Shown: positions 33,931-46,721 of the stretch, piece by piece
How the letters are laid out: every line of letters begins with the position of its first letter
Position numbering within the stretch: the first letter of the stretch is position 1
Source: Vitrella brassicaformis
Taxonomy: Eukaryota; Sar; Vitrellaceae
Reading direction: 5' to 3'
NCBI GenBank assembly: GCA_001179505.1
Contig: CDMY01000499.1
Location: 258,433 to 322,432 of the forward strand
Length of the DNA stretch: 64,000 bases
The notes under the pieces: model-generated
Told to the model about the DNA's origin: nothing
Database searches by the model: none
Seen by the model: only the letters and a program-made list of their open reading frames with translations
Program-made: the position numbers and the translations under genes

Positions 33931-35359
33931 GCGGCCGGCCATTCAGGAATGGTGGGCGAAAGTCACCTGAGACACGACACCGATATGTCTCTCTGCTGCC
34001 TGCTGGTGGCTGCGTTTGTCTTCGCTTACCAGTGATTTTGCCTTTTGCCTCTTTCTCCTCTCGCTTGCGGGATGGCGATAAGAAGACGCTGTCGAGGTCG
34101 ACCACGACGGTGGTCTTGCTGTTGATGATGGCCGCGCTGAGGGCCGCCTCGATCATGGCCGTCATGGCCGCCTCAGCCTCGGTGATGAACCATCCATTGG
34201 TGGCGCGATGCTGCCCGGGTGAGGGCTGAACGATGGCCAGCGGCAGGCAGGCCGCCTTGGGCAACAGCGGGTACCCCTTGCTCTCCCGCCCTCTGTAGAT
34301 GTTGACGCCCGCGCAGTAGGTCACTTGGATCGACTTGACGCCGGACAGCGCGCCCCATCCTGTGTTGGTCCGCAGGTGCTCGCACAGATCCGAGCGGCCG
34401 ACGAGACCACCACGTTCCTCCAGATACAGGTCCTTGAGTTGAGTCTTCTGCTGCGCCACGTGTGTGGCCAGTGAGAGTGCCTGGGAGTCGATTCCAGGAA
34501 AGCCGAAGGGGTTGCTGGGTTTGTGGGGCAGGAACGTCAGGAGGAGGGTCGCCGCGGGGTCCTCCTTCTCAATCTTGAGAGCGCTGAAATTGAGAAGGGA
34601 TAGATGGATGGATTGATTGACGAATCGATATCCTTCTCCCTCCCTGCCTCCCTCCTGTCTGCCTGCCTGCCTGCCTGCCCGTTGTGTGTGGCTAGGTACT
34701 TACACGTCCACCCAGTCGGCGGCGTGCAGGGACAGGTTGACCCCGTCCCAGGTGCTCCGATACGGCGGCATCATGTAGGGGTCCTTCTCTTGAATGACCT
34801 TGAGCTCGGGGGTGTAGTCGAAGTCCGAACCGTAGAAGAACACCGAGCCGCCGGTGCTCTCCTCGTTGCGCAGCCCGCCACGCGCGAAGCTGGTGATCTT
34901 GGCCCCCAGCTGGAGCAGGCGTTTCTGGTGTAGATCCAACGTCTCGGTAGCCGCCTCGATGTTGAGCTGCCGCACGGCGGGCAGCGACACCTCATAGTAC
35001 CGAGGGGTCGGGGAGACAGTGGATTGGACCGTCTGGGGCGGAGGCATGAGGTGGCTGGCCGTCCACTGGTAGCCGAACTTGAGTGCGTGTTCGTTGGCGT
35101 CGAGAATCGCGTTTCGGGCGTTCCTGAGGAACTGCTTCCGCAGAGGTTCGGGAGGGGGCACCGGGTAGGGGGATGGGTCGTAGGGCCCGCAGAAACTTTG
35201 GCTTAGCGTGCAATAAACACAATTTGGCCGGCGGCAGCTCAGCGCGATTCGCACCGTCACCCACAATGTCAATACCTGCAGACAAACAGACCACGAAGAT
35301 ACAGACCACGAAGATAAGAAGACCCGTGTCTCTGTGAGTCGTGCTTTTTTCCCTTCCAT
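33857..35359 (-). CDS. Chimeric gene, divergent PARG/macro-like core
   Basis: Three exons (35359-34704, 34583-34030, 33966-33857) sum to exactly 440 codons with matching phases. The first 55 or so residues are read, in a shifted frame, from a fragment of the HDAC intron and GKGKGK exon (35359-35185). The last exon is HDAC 3' flank, ending SIPPMSVTSLSTFYICW, the same tail as the pseudogene at 22103. The core is unlike HDAC: NAILDANEHALKFGYQ, LVGRSDLCEHLRT, GVNIYRGRESKGYPLLPK, AAMTAMIEAALSAAI. Order and spacing vaguely recall the microbial PARG-like family TIGR02452/DUF2263, but the catalytic GGG and QEE signatures are absent, so that call is weak and activity unlikely. Confidence 0.5.
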
Positions 35360-36540
35360 TACGGGATTGGTAATGTGGGGCCTCCCTCCCTCCCTCCCTC
35401 CCTCCTTTCCTCACTCCCTCCTTTCCTTACTCCGTTCCCTACTGACGCACCAGCTTGTGCCATGGCGAGTGTGATGGTGGGGATGCCGTTGTACCCTCCT
35501 CGCAAGCTCAGCGGGTCGTCATTGATGAAGAATCCCATCTTGCCCTTGCCCTTGCCCTTCCCAAGGCCACCGCTACTGACGGCTTGGGCCGCTTGGCCCT
35601 TCGCTGCCTCCATCAGGGCCCGCAGAAACGTGGGCTTAGCGTGCAACAAGCAGAGCTTGGCCGGCGGCAGCTCCACGCCATTCCCACCCCCACGAGCAAT
35701 GCCCATACCTGCAAACAAACAAAGATCCGTGAGTCATGTGGAGTGTTTTTTTCGCTTACACACCGTTCTGGTAGTAGGGAAGAGCCAGCGCTCTCTTGAA
35801 GGCCTGGATGGGTGCGTCGGAGTAGATCATGTCGTTGAGTTCCCATCCGTCGAATGCGGCCAGCTCCTCTTGCTTACTGCTGCTGAATGAGCACTCGCTG
35901 TCCTCGCCAGGCGCCTCCCCTCTTCCTCGCCGTCGTCACGACTCCTCTTGTTCGGGCGGTGGGGCGGCTGCAGCTCCTCTGCTGGCACTCCGTTGGACAT
36001 AGACCCCTGCTGCTGCTGCTGCTGCTGCTGTCTCTGCTGCTGCTCCATCGGCTGCTCCAGATCGGCGATGGATAAGTCTTCGACGATGGGCTCCTCCTTC
36101 TCATCGATGATAGCGCCGTACTGCTGCTGCTGCTCCTGCTCTTCCTGGTTGATCGGGTCAACCGGCACCAGAAGCGGCCCAATGGCATCAAATCCTTCCT
36201 CAGCCCTCATCTCCCTCTCCCTCTCCCTTTCCCTCTGCATTCGTTGTTTGTTTCTTTGGTGTTCCAGCCACAGCCGTACCGAGATTCTCATGTGGGCGGT
36301 CAGCTGGGCATTCGTCTTGGGTGTCCCCATCAGGCGACAGGCATAGCGGCGGGGCCCCATTCTGGTAATGTGGCAGCTCCAGTGCTGTCTTATTGGAGTA
36401 GATTATGTCGTTGAGTTCTCGTCCATGGAATTCCTTGAAGTTGTCTCGCGTGAGGAACAAGCGCTCGATGAAATCTTCGGGGAGGCCGGGCTGGTATGGA
36501 CGCATCTCCTCCTGCTCTTCCAGCTCGTCAGCAGCAGCAT
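35185..36540 (-). pseudogene. Rearranged 5' modules of ankyrin-HDAC
   Basis: Contains, from 3' to 5' on the minus strand: a GKGKGK-exon fragment (35278-35185), a clipped PHYQSR exon end (about 35370), a full GKGKGK exon (35708-35453), a 5' module (QEELAAFDGWELNDMIYSD, 35877-35763), an exon-sized open region rich in Gln and Glu (36360-35880; ADLEQPMEQQQRQ, RPNKRSRDDGEEE) and a second 5' module (FLTRDNFKEFHGRELNDIIY, about 36485-36357). No ankyrin or deacetylase exons follow. The Gln-rich region and the downstream module are in different frames (near 35880), so one continuous protein is not supported. Either decayed HDAC copies or a short module-only gene. Confidence 0.6.
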
Positions 36541-37109
36541 CTGAATGGTCAAGACACACACACATATATATGGGGCATTCCCTTCTCCCCTCCTTCAGCC
36601 CGGTAACGAAGGCCCAAGAACAGCTGTGCGGGGAGCCGCGCGATTGTCTGCATCCGCTCGATGCACATCTTACAATTCTTCCGCCGTCTCTTCGGAAGGA
36701 AAGAGAGGGCCGCCCCAAGTTGCACTGCAGCGAGGTTGCCAAACCATGTCCATAGAAATCTTTCACATCACCTTTCATCGGAAAAAAAGTTGGCCGCAGT
36801 CTCTGATATCGCGATGAATCTCGACCGCCCCGACTGTTTTGCATCGGTCAGAATTTTCCTGCGCGGACATTCACAGGCGTTCAAAACACCATGGACTCAG
36901 GTCCACACGCACTGTTCAACAGCCAACAAATCGCATGCACAGTTCACATTGATGAAACGAACAGATGCACCCCATCCACAAACACCACAGGAAGGCACAG
37001 TACATCACATCACATCACATCACAGCGCATCTCCACCTCTCCCTCCCCTGTCTGCACGAGCCAGCCGGTCCAAAATCGATCAGCCACAACACCAACTGAC
37101 CAAGCAACC
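36541..37109. other. HDAC upstream-flank remnant
   Basis: 36780-36890 matches 23660-23770. No coding exon is supported; an open frame upstream of the module (to 36844) has no convincing start. Confidence 0.45.
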
Positions 37110-37560
37110 AACGTGACGGCAGGCACCGGCAGGAAGAGGTCAGAGTGGCGGACAGACGGCTGTGTGTGTGTGTGTGAGACTGAGCATCCCATGCATTCTT
37201 GCCATGTCAACACATGCCTGCCTGCCTGAGGCTGGCAAGCTGAATTCGGAAACAATACAAAGGATGGATAAGAGAATGAGCAAGGAAGAGACAGAGAGGA
37301 AGAACCGAAAAGGAATCGACACCCACACAATGGCCGGCCCTCCACAGCAAGACTGGACTAGGCCTCAATCAACACATGTAGCCATCTATGCGATTATATC
37401 CGCCAAACTCTCTCAGATATCTGAGACACCGCAAACACAGATAAGACACCAATGTGCAGGGGGCTTCAGCCACCCACTCACCCACCCACTCACCAGTAAT
37501 TGCCTGATCGTCTGCGGGGGTCAGGCACGCCGCGGCAGCGGCGCACTGGACGCCCCTGCA
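37110..37560. repeat. HDAC 3'-end segment, copy 2
   Basis: Matches 24640-25110. It retains the final HDAC coding exon in open form (minus; GASSAPLPRRA then stop) with no deacetylase body upstream, because eRF1 begins at 37672. Hence a truncated duplicate. Confidence 0.85.
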
Positions 37561-37671
37561 AACACGCACGTCGCCACACAACACACACCACATCCATCCG
37601 TCCATCTGTGAGTCGATGCATCAGTCTGTCTGTCTGCGTGATATGCACACAGACCTGCCGCGGCCTCATTG

Positions 37672-39859
<2,188 letters not shown>

Positions 39860-40202
39860 TGATCCCTGTTCCTGCCTACCAACGTCACACGCGACAGAAT
39901 CTGAGCGGTCTTTGCAAGCTCGCAAAAAGTGCGAGCTCCTGCGTTTGAGCAAGAAGGGAAGAAGCGGTGCCGAGGGAATGTTGTGAGCGCATCGGGCTTG
40001 TTTGAAGGGCAGCTGCCATCTACAGGCGAAAGGTGAGCCGAGACGCACTCTGTCAGCGCAGTGGTACAAAAGGTGTCAGCGAGGCAGCCAGGAGAGGCCG
40101 TGGGAAGGCAGCACAGGATGGGTGCGCCGCTCGCTGCACCAATGATGTCTCGACGAGTGTGTTCCTCTCACTCATGGCCGTCAGATCTGTCCTGCTGTGA
40201 CG
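39860..40202. promoter_or_regulatory. Probable bidirectional promoter (eRF1/Barentsz)
   Basis: 343 nt between two divergent start codons of housekeeping genes. No coding sequence; no clear TATA box. Function inferred from position. Confidence 0.4.
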
Positions 40203-42376
40203 ATGGGTTCTCGCCGCCGTCGCGTTGCGCATGGGGAGGGAGGGGACGATGACGACGACAAGGACGCTTTCGAAGACGACGCTCAGTCAGAAGGTACCTC
40301 TGACAGACAGACCAGGCAGCAAGCGACGTGCGGCGAGGAGGACCATGTGCGCCTGTCTGTGAGTCCGTTCGTGTGTGCAGCTAGCGCCCTGTCTGACCTG
40401 GAGACCAAGCCAGCCGCTGCTGCAGCGGCTGCAGCAGCAGCTCAGCCTGACGGAGCAGCACAGCAAGGTCAGTCACCACCCACCGCACGGCATCCACTCA
40501 TTCCGAGACGTGTCGTGTGTGTGTGTGTGTGTGTGAGGTTCTCCCTCCTCGGCCCTCCCGAACGGCGAGGTGGCGCATGGCGACGATGACAACGACAAGG
40601 GCGGCAAACGATGGTCCGACCACGAGCAGGAGCAGCAGCAGGACGGGGGAGACGTCAAGACAAAGGAAGGCGACACCATCAACGGCGACGAGGGCGCCGG
40701 CTCTCCTGCTGCCGCTGCCGCGGCTGCTGCTGCTGACACGGCGGAGGCTGGCCGGGCGGAGGAGGCCAAACCCGAGAAGGTGAGGGACTTGTGATTTGTG
40801 CGGACGTGTCGGCGTGCGTGTGAGGCAATGGTGGGTTGTGTGGTTTGTGTGTGTTGATTGCGGCTCAGGAGGTGATAGACAAGAACGACCCGACGTACGT
40901 GCCACGAGCTGCGCGGTATTTTTTGCACGACGATCGGATGGAGGATGGCGCGGGTGAGGGAGGCGACAAGGCGCAGAGGGCGCAGCGAGATACGTAAGCA
41001 ACCCGACCCACCCGACACACACCACCACCACAGGCGGACAGACAGCTGGACGTATGCACTCCCCTTGCTTCGTTTCGCGCGCTCTGCAGTCGTTTCCGTC
41101 GTCGCGACCCGTTTGCGTCTATGGAGAAGAAGTGGGTCCACGACAAGTTCTACGAAATGGAAGAGGACATTGCACGAAGGGGAGGTACGCAACATCACAT
41201 TGAAATAACCCTGTCTCGTCTCAACACATACATGCGCTCCATCCCTATTCCACCCATCCATTAATGGGTCAGCTCGTGGCTACGGCCGTCCTCGTGGCCG
41301 TGGCGGTCCCCCCCGCGGCCGCCTGTCGCCCTTCAACAGCCCCGGGGGGCGCCCCCGCGGCTCAGGCATCATCTACCTCTCCAAGGGCAGGGCGTCGGGC
41401 GGCATGGGCGGACCCCCCGAGCGGCCCCCATACATGTCCCATCCGCACCACCAGGAGGAGGAGCCCTACATGCAGGACGACGACCAGTGGGAGGCCTCAG
41501 GCGCCCCGCCGCCCAGGGGCAGGGGCAGAGGGCCCCGTGCTCGGCCGTTCGGGCAGGAGTGGCGCGGCGGCGAGTGGCGTGGCGGCCGGGGGGGCGGTAT
41601 GCGGGGTGGTCGTGGTGGCGGGGTGGGTGGGGGCTACGGCCAGGGGGGAGGGGGGATGATGCACGGCGACGAGAACTACGAGTCGCCACGACAAAGGTAC
41701 CTGCCGACCTGGGACACAGCCAGCAGCGGAATGTATGTGATCGGTCTGCGGCCTCCATATGTGTGTGTGTGCAGTGGTGGGTATGGCGGTGGTGGCGGGA
41801 GTGGGTGGGCGCCCGCTCCCAGGGGACGTGGCTCACCCATGAGGGGCGGACGCGGAGGTCAGAAACACGACACACATACGCGCTGCACCAACCCACAGAT
41901 TCATCAACCACTGTGATGTGTCTCCCCCCGGTCGTTGATGCGGTGCATTCTCGTTCAGGTTATGGCGGTCGTGGCCGCGGCTATCAGAACGAGCACGACG
42001 ACCGCGACAGGTAGGACACGACGGACAGCGTAGCGTCTCACAAGGACGTCACGTACACAGAGGAACGCGCTCATTCCGCCTGCGTGTGTATTGTATTGTG
42101 TTGGCCTGACCAGGTACCCCCAGCAGGGCGACTGGTCCGACTCGGCCGGATACGACCAGCGACACCAGCAACAAGTAAGTCCGCCCGCCACACACGACAC
42201 GGCACGGGATAGGAGAGAGATGTATCCGTCCGTGAGAGTCCCATGTATGTATGTGATTGTGTGTGGCTGCGCTGTGTCCGTCGTGTGTGCAGGATTGGGG
42301 CATGCAGGGCGGCCGTCGGGGCGGCAGGGGCGGCGGGCGAACCATGAGATACTCAGAGATGGCATACGACGGCTGA
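40203..42376 (+). CDS. CASC3: Barentsz/CASC3 (MLN51) exon-junction-complex core factor
   Basis: Ten exons (40203-40293, 40381-40467, 40538-40779, 40869-40993, 41090-41184, 41273-41696, 41775-41857, 41959-42010, 42114-42174, 42293-42376) sum to 448 codons. The acidic, Ala-rich N-terminus leads to the SELOR-type eIF4AIII-binding domain: NDPTYVPRAARYFLHDDR, then RRDPFASMEKKWVHDKFYE. The rest is RGG/GRG-rich (YGRPRGRGGPPRGR), typical of RNA contact. By family it clamps eIF4AIII on spliced mRNA, helping nonsense-mediated decay, localisation and translation. Start ATG 40203 has A at -3 and G at +4. Confidence 0.92.
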
Positions 42377-43660
42377 CAAGACAGTGAGACGGAGAGGGGG
42401 AGGGGGCCCTGACAAACAAGACCCATCACCATCACATCAGTCAGTATCGTTCCTCGGCTGCCTGCGTGTGTTTTAAGGGAGGATGGAAGTGACTGTGTGG
42501 GTGAGCGGGAAGAGGTCTGCCTAGCGGGGAGGGGGGGAGGGAGGGAGGGGAGGTGCGTGTGTGATGGTGTGTGTACCATGAATGATCCGTTCATCACACT
42601 AATCAATCGGTAGACGAGTCTTTTCTTCCTTCCCCCGGCAGCCACCCTCAGTGTCCTCTCTCTCTCCTTCAATTTTCCCATACTGATGGGATCGCTGTCG
42701 TTCGTTTTGGGTCATGATGTGCTGTGTGTCCTGTCGCCGTGTGATGGAGCCGTGGTTTGGCCCCCAGCAATCATCGAACGGTTGCTTCGGGGTGGGCTGC
42801 GGACCTTCACAAGTGACTGACGCACCAACAAATGGACCGAATGGATGAGCGGATGGATGGGCTCGTGGCTGCGTGACGCGATGACCTAGCTGTCGCCCCA
42901 CATATCACATCACATCAGTGGGAGGAAGAGGACAACACTAACTCTTTTTGGTTCGTACGATGCACACACACTCACACGTCGAGAGGGAAGACAGCCGTCT
43001 GGATGGATCAATTAGGGTCGTGTGCCGTCCGTTCCCTCCCTCCCTCCCTCCGGTGCCGTGTGTTGTGTGTGTCGTGTCCTTGCGTTGCTAGGAGCATGGT
43101 GATGACTCAAGATGGCTGGATGGATGGCTGGATGGATGGACACACTCATGTGTTGAGAAGAGAGAGACAGAGACGACGACATCAGCCAATCGATGCGGCG
43201 CGTGTATGCCACGTCATACGAGCGCCATATGCATTGGAGGGTGGCGTCGATACTGTCTCTTTCTTCCTCCTGTGAGTGAGAATGAGTGCTGACTGCTGAC
43301 CCTTGATTGCTCAACAGCTGACTGACACCTTTGAGCGCCCTCATTTAAAGGAGGACTCTTCTTCGGTGGGCGCGCCGCATGCGAGTTGCCTCTGCTGCAC
43401 AATTGGGGTCGTGGCGGGCGCTGGGTGGGATCACTGACGTCCGCCGTGAAGGACACGAGGTGCAATCGTGACGAACCTCTACACTGCCATTTTTCCGTCA
43501 GCCGGCGCTGGCCGACAGAGATCTCACCCTGGCCAAATCGTCCCAGCTCGGATGCAGTTGATGGCACTACCTTAGCCTGAATTTCTCGGCAGGAGACGGA
43601 GACGGTCCACACTTTAAAATTTGCGTTGGCAAAAACTCTTTGCCGGGTGTCTGAAGAATC
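42377..43660. other. Intergenic, no gene seen
   Basis: Simple repeats (GGGA runs near 42530, GGAT near 43115-43140). Open frames around 43214-43612 show no motifs or plausible splicing. Confidence 0.5.
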
Positions 43661-43673
43661 CGCAATGCCACCT

Positions 43674-44083
43674 GCTTCGCGGCCTCTGCCTCTGTACCAT
43701 CGCAGCCACCGTCACATCTATCTCAACCCAGGCCCTGTCCGCCTCACTCCATCGCACCACCCCGTTTGCCCCATCATCCACCTCCCGCCCCGCATTATCT
43801 GATTGCCCCACCACCCAATAATCAGGAGGACTATCCAAAGGAAGTACCGGTGTGGCAGGCGGGGGAGGGGACAGACGGCTGGTACGAGAACCTTTGGACG
43901 GGGGAGGCCGAGTATTGGGAAAGGGTGGACCCTTTGTGGTGGGAGGTGCATAGTGAGAAGGAGGGCCCCTGCTGGTGGTTCAGTGCGGCTGCCGCCAGAT
44001 GTCGCCTCGCATGTCAGGAGGCCGCAGAGTCTATCAAGGCCGCCTGTGACGAGGCCAAAGAGTGCATCAAGGAGATCCCATAA
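43674..44083 (+). CDS. Possible small Trp-rich protein or 5' exon
   Basis: An open frame ending at TAA 44081-44083 codes a Pro/His-rich part (PHHPPPAPHYLIAPPPNN) and a Trp-rich part (VPVWQAGEGTDGWYENLW, WERVDPLWWEV, EGPCWWF) with a Cys/Ala/Lys helix (CQEAAESIKAACDEAKE). No ATG lies in this frame. The ATG at 43674 opens a His/Pro-rich frame that would join it if one C were added to the CCCC run near 43769. The family is not recognised. It could belong to the kinase-like gene downstream, but no splice link was found. Confidence 0.35.
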
Positions 44084-44386
44084 GAATTACACATTCTCGG
44101 TATTTCTTGGAGGAGGAAGGAGGGCGGGCGATAGTTGTGATTGTGTGCATGGCGTTTCTCCCTCTCAGATTGACCCGACGGGCTGCGGGGAGGCTGGCGT
44201 GGAGAAGTTGGCTGATGGTGCAGAGCTGTGGTGCTGGCCAATGTGAGAAGGGCATCTGCGAGGGTGAGTGAATTTGCCATGATGTATCCCATCGATCGAC
44301 CCATCCGACACGCACAAACGCAATACGGTGCGCTGGCCAGACATGTGCGTCCATCGTTTGTGCGCATCCGTCTCTCCCTTGTGCAG

Positions 44387-44947
44387 ATCATCGGACGGGC
44401 GATCCTTCAAGCCATCGTGGCCATCGGGGGCCGACCTCGATTACAAACCACCCTACGGACAGCTTTTCCCCAAATGGAGGGCGTGGACGGTGGGCCACTT
44501 CGTGTGGCCATTCTTCATTATACAGCGTTTCCAGTATGTGTGCAGATCGTTCACAGGGACATGAAGATGTTGAATGTCCTGTATGAGGCCACTGAGGCCG
44601 CCGACGGCAAGGTCAAGGTCATCGACTTTGACCCTGCACACCTCGAGGACCTGCCCCACCAACCCTTTGAAGAACATCTTCGTCGGCACACCAACCTTCA
44701 TCGTAGAGTACTCACACGCACACGATGGGAACCCATAAACGCAATCACTGTTTCTGGTGCATTCATGCAGTCGCCTGAGACGTTCAGATTCGTGTACTCG
44801 GAACAGACAGACCTCTGGCAGTGCGGCGTCATAATGTAGGCACACACACACATAGACCCCCACCACACACACATTTCTCCACTTGTTGTGTGTTCCTTGA
44901 GCATCAACTAACACATGCACACACCTACACACGGAATGAAACGATGC

Positions 44948-44981
<34 letters not shown>

Positions 44982-45669
44982 GCCGCAGCGGGGCGAATGC
45001 GACGAAGAGAACCACAACATGCTGGTCCAACACCTGGCGCACGTACACAAGGCAAGCACACAACAACTTGTGCGCCAAAAACTTTGCAAGTCTCTCTGTG
45101 TTGTTCGGTGCAGGGCCCGCACTTTCCCCCCGAAGCATTGGAGCGCTTCCCGGAGGCGTGTGACCTCCTTCGCACCTTGCTGACAGTGGTTCCGGACCGC
45201 AGATGCAAATCTGGTATGTCCACACAGATGGTCCCATTCTTATACATATACGCATATCCTGTGTCTGTTTGTGTTGGTATGTCTGTCAGCACAACACGCA
45301 CTGAAGCACAAGTGGTTCACCGGTCCATGGCGGTGCAGAATTGCGCACGATTACGAGGTGAGCGATGAAGGCAACAGCCAAGGGAGGGCGGGACTTTGCG
45401 CGTGTGCAGGACCCCAATGGCTCACCGAACATGCCGAGAGTCAAGGAGGGCGATGTGGTGCTGGTATTGCGAAGTGAACGACTCGGCTGGTCGATCGGGC
45501 GCAAGCTCATCGACGGCAGAGACATCCCCGACGAGCCCACAGGTACATACGCCTGTGTGCATGGTAGAAGGCAGAGAGGGAGAGACCTTGGCCACGTGTG
45601 TATGTTGTGTGTGTGTGTTGGCTGACAGGACACTTTCCAACGGGCACCATCGAGAACCCTCCCCTGTGA
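44387..45669 (+). CDS. Protein kinase-like gene with SH3-like tail (5' end unresolved)
   Basis: Exons from 44387 code helix E (IIGRAILQAIVAI), an insert, catalytic loop IVHRDMKMLNVLY, KVIDFDPAHL (DFD instead of DFG), FVGTPTFI joined to SPETFRFVYSEQTDLWQCGV (activation segment and helix F), FPPEALERFPEACDLLRTLL and HALKHKWFTGPWR (C-lobe end). An SH3-like end follows (EGDVVLVLRSERLGWSIGRK, GHFPTGTIENPPL). Between DFD and GTPTF the frame changes by one, with no possible intron, near the CCCC run at 44654-44657. One intron is GC-AG (donor 45052). No glycine loop or VAIK lysine exon was found upstream, so the N-lobe is missing or unrecognised. Ser/Thr kinase by HRDMKxxN; activity uncertain. Confidence 0.65.
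44950..44979. repeat. (TG)n run at an intron 3' end
   Basis: An uninterrupted TG repeat runs directly into the CAG acceptor used by the kinase-like gene at 44982. Confidence 0.9.
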
Positions 45670-46721
45670 CGGTATGACCACCGCCAAGACCTCGTGCAGC
45701 TGTGGTTAGTACGTACTATCGACGCGGGGCACACCGGCACGGCTGAGATACTGTGCTGTGGTTTATGCCATGTAGAGAGGAGCGAGGGGAGGGGAGAGGC
45801 AAGAGAGGCACCGATTGGCTGCTGCGAATCGCTGCTCACATTTTATATCCGTCGTACGTGATTCACCGACTCATGCGTTCGTGCGGATTGTGTGAGAGAC
45901 ACGGCTTGGCGTCTGTTGGCTGTCTGTCCGTCTGTCTGTCTGTCTGTCCGGCTGTGGCAAGTCATTCCTCGGGAGTGCGTGCCTTTTATCGGTGTTGACT
46001 TCCCTTCGGGGAGGCTCGCCTTTATCGGCGATACCGATTCCTACGGGGGCTCCGCTCGTACTGTGTGCAGATGTGTGTATTAATCGCTGTCTCCATTTTA
46101 TATCTGAGTGGCTGGTGTTCTCACATCCGTGTCATTGGGTGAGACAGATACTCACAGCGGCGCAGCGAGGCCGAAGGAATACATGTTGGCAAGTGGTGGC
46201 GGCCTTGCAACGTCCAGCCCTCATCGACGTGGCCACATCTCGTGTGCCGATGTGCTCATTTGCTTCGCTTCTCTGCCTTGCTGGCCACTTCCGGTACTCT
46301 TACTTGTTGTCTGGTCTGCAGCTGGGTATTGACTGAGTGGTACACTTACGTGCCTTTGTATGCTGGTGCGAAGATGGATGAACCATTCGTTACAATGAAG
46401 GATGAGTCCGCCCGTCCGTCCACCCGGCCCATACACCATGGACAAACAAATCAGTACACATACAGTCTCATGTATGTCATTCCATCGTACACGTTCGCTG
46501 ATTATGCACACCAATGGCCAACAGTTACACATCGGCGAAATAGGGAAAACCGTCATACTATGACAGCAGACCGTCTCTCACCCTGTCTCGTCTGTCTGAG
46601 CTCATATACACACACACGTCGGTATACACGTGTCGCCACGACAGAAAAATGAGCAGCAATGGCGGCAGTCGGTTCGTGAATGCCCTCCCCTGCCCTGTTC
46701 TCCCTCCCATTGGCTGGCTGG
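45670..46721. other. Convergent intergenic region
   Basis: 3' flanks of the kinase-like gene (+) and dihydropteridine reductase (-). GTCT repeats near 45920-45945. No gene supported. Confidence 0.55.

Noticed and set aside
34700-35359. HDAC 5' exon frame continuing into the chimeric gene
   Set aside because: The frame that codes the HDAC residues does not stay open into the core; only the shifted frame does, so the HDAC protein sequence itself is not part of the product.
43214-43612. 132-codon minus-strand open frame upstream of the Trp-rich gene
   Set aside because: No recognisable motif, no intron phase support, composition like surrounding non-coding DNA.
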